Shown one piece after another: positions 55,800 to 64,000 of a stretch of DNA of 64,000 bases. The notes below the pieces were generated by a model. That model did no database searches. It saw only the letters and a list, made by a program, of their open reading frames with translations, and was not told where the DNA came from. Every line of letters starts with the position of its first letter. Within the stretch, counting starts at the first letter, position 1. Source of the DNA: Muscardinus avellanarius. Taxonomy: Eukaryota > Chordata > Mammalia > Rodentia > Gliridae. The translations under genes and the position numbers were made by a program. The DNA lies in contig OY726559.1 in assembly GCA_963383645.1 (NCBI GenBank), forward strand, positions 126,009,721 to 126,073,720. Reading direction: 5' to 3'.

Positions 55800-56019
55800 T
55801 CTCTTTGTTTCCGGTCTGGGGTTCTGGTCTGGGGATGGAACTCGGAGGTATTCGACCTCCAAGATACAACCCCTGCCTTATTTTTTATTCTTTATCTTGA
55901 GACCCTCCTCTAAGTTGTGGAGGGTCTCACTAAGTACCCAAGGCTGTCTGCAAACCACAATCCTCTGGTCTCAGCCTCCTGAATGCTAGGATTGTAAGTA
56001 TGAGCCGTCACGCCTGGCA
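55800..56019 (-). repeat. B1-dID SINE, ID-intact subfamily, antisense
   Basis: Flanks share gtgtgacactctt / gtgtgatactctt. A 5-prime 'gtctggggttctg' duplication is visible at 55815-55840. Confidence 0.87.
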
Positions 56020-56051
56020 GTGTGTGATACTCTTAAAGGTCCCTTTTCTCA

Positions 56052-56203
56052 GCTAGGTGTGGTAGAACACACTGAAACCCCAGTACAGTTCATGGCCAGC
56101 CTCAGCTACTTAGTGAGACCCTGTTTTAAATAAAGAATAGGGCTAGGGGATGGAGCTTAGAGGTAGAATACCCCTGGGTTCAATCCCCAGTATCGCAACA
56201 AAA

Positions 56204-56240
<37 letters not shown>

Positions 56241-56255
56241 GAAAAGAAAAGAAGG
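56052..56255 (+). repeat. B1-dID SINE, sense, internally deleted, (AAAAG)n tail
   Basis: B1 half shortened ('cagtacagttcatggccagc'). The tail turns into about seven AAAAG units at 56219-56254. Flanks share 'ggtcccttttc'. Confidence 0.87.
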
Positions 56256-56572
56256 TCCCTTTTCATTTATCACATACCCTAGTCTGATATTACTTAACAT
56301 TGCATTCTGCTCCCTTTTGTCTATGATTCTTTTATGGTTCTTTTCCCTTCTTAGTTCTCTTAAATACAACCTTGTTTTTCTTTTACATCACTTAACTACT
56401 CCAGCTTTCTTGACCTTACTCATTTTAACTGGTGCATCTAATCACATCATTATATCCCCTACTGTAATGATAACTATGTATTTACACATTAAATGAATAT
56501 TATTATGCAAATTATTTCCCTTTTACTTTACATTTATATATTCAGGATATATTATTTTAAGAAATAATGTCT

Positions 56573-56780
56573 ACAGTGGTTGCACATGGTTATAATCCCA
56601 GTTCTTGGGAGACTGAGAAAGGAGGATCACAGGCTTGAGGAAAATCTCAGTAAGTAGTGAGACTCTGGTTAACCTAGAAGACCCTGTTTCATAATAAAAA
56701 TAAAATAGGGCTGGGAGGTGCAGCTCAGAGGTAGAATGCCCTGGGTTCAATCCCCTGTATCACCCCCCCACCAAAAATAA
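56573..56780 (+). repeat. B1-dID SINE, sense
   Basis: 'cagtggttgcacatggttat' to 'caatcccctgtatcacc'. Confidence 0.8.
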
Positions 56781-58233
56781 TAATATCTACAATAATTATT
56801 AGCTATTAATTTCATTTAAGGCTAACAAAGGAGGTCTTTTATTTCTTACAAAATTTTTTATAAAAAAAGTGTAAAGGTTTTGGCCTGATTTGATCTACTA
56901 ATTTAGATATGCATCTAGACAAAGAGTGAAGTAAGCCCTATCCAAAACCAGCACTGATACGTTTTAAATCAACTTTAAAAGACTAGCTAGAATATAGTAA
57001 AAATTCCAAAACTTGAAAACAGTATTTGAGTTTAGCCCCTCCCAAATAAAGTAGACTATTCAAAACCACTCTCTTGGAGCTAAACTAATAATAGAAAACT
57101 AATCAAAAGAGCTGATTAGTTAACTGAAAAGAATTTTGGAAATTAAAATTAGGATGCTTAGCTTGGCTCTAAAAACAATACAGGTGAAAAAGACATACTT
57201 AAAGTTTCTCCAATAACTGTATAAAAATAAGTACATTTTAGGTTAACAAAATGAATATTAACTGCTGATCTTGGGAGAAATGTATTACAGCAAATTGATT
57301 TCTCACTAGAAAATGTCTTGAGAGCTATTCAAACTTAACAGTACTGTGTCCGCAACTCTTAACAATACTGCTTCACAGCTGTCTCTCTGAATAGGAGAAC
57401 ATGTCTGTCCTGTGTCACAAACTGGCAAATTTAATTAAGCTGCTGCAGCAACAAGATGCTGACTCAGATGTGCCAGAGTAGGAATGTCAAGAAATTCTAG
57501 CAGTTTAAATTGGCTACATTCAGCAAAGAATGAAATGGCAGCATATCAAGATCATTTCCAAGTGCAGCGCTGTCAAAATCTTCATCAGAGTGCAAAGCAA
57601 GAACACCTGGTAGGGTGCCCTATCCACATTACAGCAGTACATTCTATTTCAGCTGATGGTCTGAAGTTTCCTACACTTGTTTTGTCAACCACCCATTCTC
57701 TTTTACTTCAATTTCTATTAAAAAAAAAAGGCAGAATCTAAAACTGTTAAGTTTTCTATCTTTGAGTCCACTGGTTTTGTGGCTTCTTTAAAAGTAGTAC
57801 TTGGAATGGTACTTCTGGCCTCCACCAAGTCTGCCTGTATCTTCTGTTTGATTTTTTTATATTAAATAGGTTAAAATTTCACTTTTTTCTATTTAAAGCT
57901 ATTTTCACCTTGTTCGATTTATAACTCAGTTCAAATAATTGTTACTAAAATCTCTAATTGTAAATAAAGAAAAATATGAGACCAGCCTTAGCAACTTATA
58001 TAAAAGCAGGTGTTTAAAGTGGTTATTTCTACATAAATGGCTTATAGGATATTTTAGTTTTCTTGCTTTTCCTTAAATTTTCCAACTATTCTATAACAAA
58101 TGTAATTTATTGTTGATGCTTCACAGAAGAGTAACACCATACTACCTTTTGTATTGTTTATATGTAAGAACACTATTTTAGTGGTCTTTTCATTTAATAA
58201 ATATGTATGGAGTACAGAGATTGAGTAAAAAGC
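56781..58233. other. ICE2 intron, unique sequence
   Basis: No repeat recognised over about 1.4 kb. The 85-codon open frame at 57484-57741 has no known match and is not flanked by convincing splice sites. Confidence 0.45.
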
Positions 58234-58239
58234 CTTTTT

Positions 58240-58428
58240 TTTCCCTCCAGGTACTAGTGTAGAACCCAGGGGCTTTTCTACCTCCAGGTTATACTCTCAG
58301 ACCTATTTTATACTTTATTTGGAAACAGGGCCTCACTAAGTAGCTGAGGCTGGCTTCAAACCTTTGTGATCCTCCTGTCTCAGCCTCCCAAACTCTGAGA
58401 TTACAAGTATGCGCCACCATGCCCAGCA
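58240..58428 (-). repeat. B1-dID SINE, antisense
   Basis: Flanks share agtaaaaagcc (58227 and 58429 areas). First of three stacked insertions at this site. Confidence 0.88.
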
Positions 58429-58587
58429 GTAAAAAGCCTTTTTGTAGAAGCTGCGTGTGGTGGCGCATGCTTGTAATCTCAGCATTTGAAGCTAAGACAA
58501 GAAGGATTGTTGTTCGAAGACAACCTCAGCTACTTAATGAGGTCCTTTGCATCTTAGTGGGACCCTATTTCAAAATAAAGAATAAAA

Positions 58588-59376
58588 GGACTTCCGGGAA
58601 GATGGCGACTGAGAAAAGCGGGGCTTAAGAGCCCCGCTAACAACTAATCTCCATTACCACAAAATCAGCGCCTTTCATAGCCAGAAAACACCATCACCAG
58701 AGAAACAAAAAAAATCACCAGGCTCCAGAGAGAAAGCAGACTGAGAACAGAGCTCAGAGCCACAGAGGAGATACACCGGCCTCACACCCGAGACCGCGGC
58801 AGCAGCGCCATACTGCCGGCGGCAGTGGCGACTTCACCGGACAGCTACAGCAAGCCGAGGTGAGCCGCTGCGGAACAGCCAGGCGGGATTTCTCGCCGCA
58901 GGTAAAATCTAAAGCTCCCAGTGGCTGAGTTCAGCACACGCTGCAGGGATTAAGAGTGGAAATCAAGAAGAAATACGCCAGCCTCACGGCCGAGGGCATA
59001 GCAGCAGCGCCATATTGCCACCGGCGGCAGCAGCAGCGAATTCACTGAGTCCAGTACAGCTACATCTGTGTACTCAAGAACAGTGAGTCAAATTGCGGGC
59101 CACAGAGGAGAAATCCCAGTACTGTACTCCCTGGGACTTGACCCAGTGGGGGAGTGGCGGTGGCAGAGATATCACACCATAGAAGAACGTGAAACCTGGC
59201 ACCCCCCCACAGTCTAAAGCAGCCTCTATCGACTCTCTGGGTCGGAGACTCTGTGATACAAGCCAGTAAAGGAGTAGTGGGGTCTGAGATACTACAGACT
59301 CGAGATCCAGAACACCTTAAGTGAAGTCATAGTGACCCAAGGGAAGAACCCAGAGAAGGCACAAACTTCCCAAATC
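58588..59376 (+). promoter_or_regulatory. L1-type 5' UTR/promoter region of copy 2
   Basis: Homologous to 48740-49523 but visibly more diverged than the ORF1 3' part. It keeps the YY1-like motif, the hairpin and the two internally repeated modules. Confidence 0.7.
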
Positions 59377-60294
59377 ATGGGAAAGATGAATAATACTGGA
59401 GCAATGAATGTCCACAACCCCACAACATCAGAACCCGATAAAACAGAAAATCAGGGATTTCTAGAAGATCAAATCAGGAAAATAACTGTAGAAATAATAG
59501 AGGTGCTTCAAAAAGAACTCAGAGAGAGCCAAAAAGAGATAAAGGATGCAATTAATGAAGTAAAGGCCTCAATTCAAAGCACAAACAACCGATTAGACCA
59601 CATGGAGAACAGAATCTCGCTCTTAGAAGATGATCATTACAAAAATGAACGCATAGTTTCTAATCTAGGAAAAAATATCCGACAGCAGGAATCTGACATT
59701 GAACAAATATGGGCCCATTTTAAGAGAGCTAACCTAAGAATAATTGGAATAGAGGAGGGAAAAGAAAGTGAAACCAAAGGGATCAACAATCTCTTCAAGG
59801 AAGTAATAGCAGAAAATTTTCCAAACATAGAGCAAGAGGTTGATACACAGGTCCAGGAAACTTATAGAACTCCCTTTAGACAGGATCGGAGAAGAGAATC
59901 CCCACGCCACATAATTGTCAAAATGACCAATGTGGAAGCCAAGCAGAGAATCTTAAAGGCAACAAAAACAAAGGGCCAACTGACATTCAGAGGCAAACCA
60001 ATTAGAATCACTCCAGACTTCCCAAACCAAGTCATGAGAGCCAGAAGGGCTTGGAGTAACATATTCCAAACTCTGAAAGAAAACAATTTCCAGCCAAAAA
60101 TTTCCTACCCAGCAAAACTTTCTATCAAATTAGATGGAGAAATAAGAAGCTTCCATGACAAACAGAAACTGAAGGAATTTATGTCTTCAAAATCAGCACT
60201 AGAGAAAATACTGAAAGAGATTAACTACAAAGAAGAAATAGGTAACACACACCAGAACCAGAGAAACAAGATTTTCCATCCAACAGACAACTAA
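59377..60294 (+). CDS. L1 ORF1p-like RNA-binding protein, copy 2, intact (305 aa)
   Basis: Same family and domain order as the copy 1 protein, with RLDHME at residues 72-77. ATG at 59377 has the same strong context. Compared with copy 1 there are 11 amino-acid differences, all in residues 1-98 (positions 4, 7, 12, 21, 31, 45, 48, 54, 84, 88, 98); residues 99-305 are identical. The out-of-frame upstream ATG of copy 1 is absent here. No frameshift or stop. Confidence 0.92.
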   Translation: MGKMNNTGAMNVHNPTTSEPDKTENQGFLEDQIRKITVEIIEVLQKELRESQKEIKDAINEVKASIQSTNNRLDHMENRISLLEDDHYKNERIVSNLGKNIRQQESDIEQIWAHFKRANLRIIGIEEGKESETKGINNLFKEVIAENFPNIEQEVDTQVQETYRTPFRQDRRRESPRHIIVKMTNVEAKQRILKATKTKGQLTFRGKPIRITPDFPNQVMRARRAWSNIFQTLKENNFQPKISYPAKLSIKLDGEIRSFHDKQKLKEFMSSKSALEKILKEINYKEEIGNTHQNQRNKIFHPTDN

Positions 60295-61500
60295 GATTGG
60301 TTATCTGTGGAGATTCATTATTTATGTTAGTCTTTTACCTATCTCTAAATTGTATTGTTTGCCTTTATTGTTGTTAATTTTTAGGATTTCTAGTTGGAAT
60401 ATTAATATACCTTCAGATATAGCATTTGGAAATATTTTATCCCATGCTATTAGTAACTATTAACTCTGTTTACATTGTCTTTGGATATACAATTTTTTTT
60501 TTTATTTTTTAGGGAGTTTGTATACTCTTCTGTTGCCTGTGCCATTGAAATCATATCCAAGAAATCACTGCCAATTCCAGTGTTGTGAGGTTTTATGACC
60601 CAGATTTTCTCCTAAAAGTTTATAGTCTTAAGATTTATATTTAGGTCTTTTATCTATTTTGAGTTAATATTTGTATATGGGATTAGGTAAGGGTCCAACT
60701 TTATTCTTTTCCATGTAATTATTATGTTTCAACAATATTTAGTTAAAAGATTATTATTTCCACCACCAAATGTTCATGGAAACCTTGTCAAAAATAACTT
60801 GACAATATAGGGAAGAATTTATCTCTAGGCTTGTATTTAACTCCAATGGTTTATATATCTGCCTTTAGAATAGTACTACACTGTTTCAATTATTGTAGCT
60901 TTATATGGTTTGAAATCAGAAAATATATATCTTCTAGCTTTGTTCTTTTTCAAGATCGTTTTGGGTATCTAGAGTCCATTTTCCATATTAGGATTGATTT
61001 TTTTTTCTGAAAAATAAATATATAAATATATAATAGTTTCACCTAAAAAAATAGAAAAAAATATTCTCTGGTAAGAAAGAAAGTAAAAAGAAATATTGAA
61101 ATGTTATCTTTAAGTCACCAAAAGCTTGGTATCAGACAAATGAAACTGTTATGTGAGATTATCATTTTTAATTTGGGATAAATTGCTATAATACTAGATG
61201 TCAACCACTAAGCCAAGCATGGGAGGGAGGGATGGGGAGAGAATGGGGTGGGGTTTGGGTGGGGGCTGACTGGGCAATGTATGCATGTATGTCTACAAAA
61301 GTTTGTATCCCACTATGATGTATGAATACAGTGCACCAATAAAAATAAATAAATAAATAAAATAAAATTACAAATAAAAAATAAATAAATAAATAAAAAA
61401 TAAAGAATAAAAAATAGGGTTGGGGGTGTAGCTCAGAAGTAGAATGCCCCTGGATTCTATCCCCAGTACCACACACCAAAAAAAGGCCTTTTTGTAGAAG

Positions 61501-62048
61501 AATAAGAGTTGAATAAATGCCTCTTGCTGTTGAGAACAACATAATTAAAGACATCAATATTTTTCCAACATGTTAGAGAATATAAAAATACAAAATTAGG
61601 CCTAATATAAACCTTACCTATCTTTCTGGTATTTCCACCAAAAAAAAAAGTTGTAAATAATAGAGCCTGAAAATCACATCCTTACTATAACAATACTTAA
61701 TAAAATTTAAGGTTAGGAAAAGTCTGGAAAAATATAACACTACACTGCCTTGTGTTTTTTTAATACTATAAACTAAATTATACTAAAAATTATTTTGTAT
61801 AATATAGAAATCTAAAGAAAAACAAGCATATTCTAAGGAAAAAAAAACTTAGGAGTTTGGTATACTCAACTGCCAATAAGATGTCCTCTTATACAAAACT
61901 AGCCTGTAATCCATCCCTAACATATGGTGAACAAAACCGGACTTGAAAGGACCATTAAAATCATTAAATAGTGACAGGATGAAGACGACTAATATCATAT
62001 AACTAATATATTATTTTTTAACTATAAAGTCAAAAAATGGTAAGATTT
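61501..62048. other. ICE2 intron, AT-rich unique sequence
   Basis: Nothing recognised. Confidence 0.5.
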
Positions 62049-62246
62049 TGCCAGGCATGGTGGTGCACGTCTGTAATACCCGCGCTTGGGAGGCAGAGAC
62101 AGGAGGATCGCGCAGGTTCAAAGCCAGCTGAGCTGGCTTAAGAGACCCTGTTTCCAAATAAAAAAGTATTAAATAGGTCTGGGAGTGTAGCCCAGATTTA
62201 GAAGGGTTTCCAGGAACCCCAGTACCACCAACAAAAAAAAAAAAAG
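62049..62246 (+). repeat. B1-dID SINE, short subfamily, sense
   Basis: Target-site duplication ggtaagatttt on both sides. Confidence 0.93.
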
Positions 62247-63004
62247 GTAAGATTTTTAATTAATAAAAGATAAACATATGTTCTCTAATCCCAGAACACT
62301 AGAATTTATAGGCATTCTTTGATTCAAATAAACAAAGAAAATTTCCTGATTGATAAATTTTGTATAGTTGATACAAGTGGAATAAAAGAAATAATTTTTA
62401 AGAAGTATCCAGATACTCATACATCTATTTTCTTAACTTCCTAAAACTAACATCAGAGAGAACATTAAAAGTCACTTATTTTGTTTGTTTTTAATAGTGA
62501 TCAGGCAATAGCTATCAAAATATATGTATATATATCCTCCCTTATAAGTATTCATCATACCTATACAAGTGTATGTATAAAAAGATACTCTAATAGTAAA
62601 AGGATGAAAATAAGCTAAAGGGAGTTTCACCAGAGGTTAATGTATGTGTGCATTACAATACTCATACACCTGTTACAGGCTAAATCAATTCCACAGATAT
62701 AGCACTAATCTTAAGAGGTTCTGATTCAAACACTGGGTTGAGAATGCAAAATCGGTTTTTCTTAAAAACTCAAGTCTGATGAGTGGACTGTGAGAAGCTT
62801 GGAGGTGAAAATGGCAAGAGTCTGAGAAATATCACAGCAAATGAATACTGAGAAGAAGGAAACTCTGGAGTAGGGTAGCTCCATAGTTAAGAGCTCGTTG
62901 ATACTTGTGAGAAAAGCAGTTTAGTAGGGTAATGAGGGTGGAAGGCAGTTAGAATGGAATGTTCAGTGGAAAACATGTGCAGTGAGATACACAGCGAATG
63001 GAAG
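62247..63004. other. ICE2 intron, unique sequence
   Basis: AT-rich with a short TATA-type run at 62520. No exon encoding the missing ICE2 N-terminus was seen. Confidence 0.5.
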
Positions 63005-63180
63005 CTCTTTTACACTGTTCTAAAATTCATTCTGCCAATCTGCCTTTGATTAGGAAGTTAACCCATTTACATTTAAAACAATTGTTGATAAGGAAGGACT
63101 TACTACTATTATTTTGTTTTCTGTATGCCTTAAATCTCTTTTGTTTCTCATTTTTCCTAGTAAGCATGAACAAGTCTTTA
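63005..63180 (-). mobile_element. Old L1 ORF2 fragment, antisense
   Basis: 'attctgccaatctgcctttg' and 'aacccatttacatttaaaac' match a familiar antisense phrase of L1 ORF2. Confidence 0.6.
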
Positions 63181-63569
63181 AGTACAAATGAGGAAAGAGG
63201 TAAAAAAAAGAAACTAGGAAGTTCAGAGATTTCTTAAAACATAAGAAAAAATTTGAGCATATTCTAATATTGATCAAGATGACTGAGAATGGGAGAAAAC
63301 AAAGTTACAAGAAAAAGAGAAGGTAACAGAATACTGAGAAGGCTGGAGAAGATGAGGAGATATACCTACTTCATTATAAAAAGAAAAAGGATGAAAGTAA
63401 ATGCTGAACTCCCACAGAGAAGCTTCCTAGTTGTGCATCTGCTGGTTTCCAGATCAATCCACAATACAATAAAAAAGTCAATCAAAAATAAAAGAGCTAC
63501 TATATGCAGATAAGCAGTAGAAAGTGAAAATTATCACTAGTCATTTTCATACCAGGAAAGAACAAAAAA

Positions 63570-63710
63570 AAAACTTTGGCAACTTGGCAGTATTAAAATA
63601 TAAAATGTATGTACTGTCTGACTAAACAATTAAATTTTTGTGGGTTTATCTTATAGAAATAACTACAAAAAGTCCACCAATATATTGTTTATAATTACAT
63701 AAGAGGAATA
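63570..63710 (+). mobile_element. Old L1 3' fragment, sense
   Basis: 'gggtttatcttatagaaata' with flanking A/T-rich sequence resembles the older L1M consensus around its 3' ORF2 end. Weak match. Confidence 0.4.
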
Positions 63711-63794
63711 CATTTTGCATCATAGAACTAACTAAAATAAATTAAAAGTATATCTATATAATAAACTAATCTGAAACCTTTAAGACTGGAAAAT

Positions 63795-64000
63795 GCTGGA
63801 TGTGGTGGTGCATGCTTGTAATCCCATTAGTTGTGAGGCTGAGAGAGGAGGGTCACAGGTTCTTGGCCAGCCTCAACTACTTAGTGAGGCACCCTGCAAA
63901 CTATTTGAGATGCTATTTCAAAATAAAGAATAAAAAATAGGGTTGGGTATGTAGTTTGGAGGTAGAATGGCTCTGGGTTCAATCCCTGGTACTGGGTGGG
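63795..64000 (+). repeat. B1-dID SINE, ID-intact subfamily, sense, cut by window end
   Basis: 'tgctggatgtggtggtgcat' to 'caatccctggtactg'. The tail lies beyond the window. Confidence 0.85.

Larger units (their letters stand above)
58588..61396 (+). mobile_element. ORF1-only LINE-1 derivative (HAL1-like), copy 2, near full length
   Basis: Inserted into the A-rich linker of a sense SINE and flanked by a 16-bp target-site duplication (aaaataaagaataaaa at 58572-58587 and 61397-61412). The SINE resumes exactly after it. Same order of parts as copy 1: YY1-like motif AAGATGGCG at 58599-58607, hairpin at 58617-58638, intact ORF1, antisense ORF2-like segment, G-rich tract, '...caccaataaa' end and A/T tail. 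The different target site shows an independent insertion, not a tandem duplication of copy 1. It is antisense in the first ICE2 intron seen here. Confidence 0.9.
58451..61485 (+). repeat. Sense ID-intact SINE split by the HAL1-like copy 2
   Basis: 58451-58587 (B1 part) and 61413-61485 (ID part) are one SINE. Its own target-site duplication gcctttttgtagaag is at 58436-58450 and 61486-61500. Confidence 0.92.

Noticed and set aside
57484..57741. 85-codon frame in repeat-free sequence
   Set aside because: Considered as a hidden exon or small gene, but there is no recognised motif, no good splice borders and no Kozak support.
48740..61396. The two HAL1-like copies as one segmental duplication
   Set aside because: Their flanks differ and each has its own target-site duplication, so they are separate insertions.

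Overview
The window is mammalian nuclear DNA from a rodent outside the mouse/rat lineage. It is AT-rich and carries no bacterial-style genes. It holds roughly 85 SINE copies or fragments, mostly composites of a B1-like (7SL-derived) head and a tRNA-Ala-derived ID tail (B1-dID type). Such composites are known from squirrel-related rodents, dormice and Castorimorpha (beavers, kangaroo rats, pocket gophers). I cannot name the species from sequence alone.

One protein-coding gene is present, on the minus strand: ICE2 (NARG2), a subunit of the little elongation complex that supports RNA polymerase II transcription of snRNA genes. Thirteen coding exons, including the stop codon, were placed between 54424 and 13719. 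Each has AG/GT borders and compatible phase at every junction, and together they encode 934 residues. By recalled comparison with human ICE2 (982 aa), only about the first 49 residues are missing; their exons and the promoter should lie beyond 64000. The 3' UTR lies below 13719. Positions 1-12640 are intergenic and full of repeats.

Layout: 1-12640, intergenic SINE field with one L1 3'-end fragment and an old L1 fossil. 12640-13847, ICE2 last exon and probable 3' UTR. 13848-37343, ICE2 introns with small exons, LTR/MIR/MER5 fossils and an L1 inverted by twin priming (32109-33107). 37344-38340, the large ICE2 exon. 38341-54424, upstream introns and exons, with the first ORF1-only L1 derivative at 48740-51523. 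54425-64000, a further ICE2 intron with the second copy at 58588-61396.

The most notable content is this pair of nearly full-length ORF1-only LINE-1 derivatives (half-L1/HAL1-like). Each has a GC-rich 5' UTR beginning with a YY1-like motif and a perfect-arm hairpin, an intact 305-codon ORF1, no ORF2, a segment that reads as antisense L1 ORF2, a G-rich tract and an L1-type 3' end. Each has its own 16-bp target-site duplication, so they are independent retrotranspositions, presumably mobilised by another element's ORF2 protein. A third, truncated 3' end of the same type is at 11136-11272. The two copies differ by several percent in most places but are almost identical from ORF1 codon 99 to about 90 bases past the stop, which suggests gene conversion or a mosaic source. 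Both lie antisense to ICE2 in its introns.
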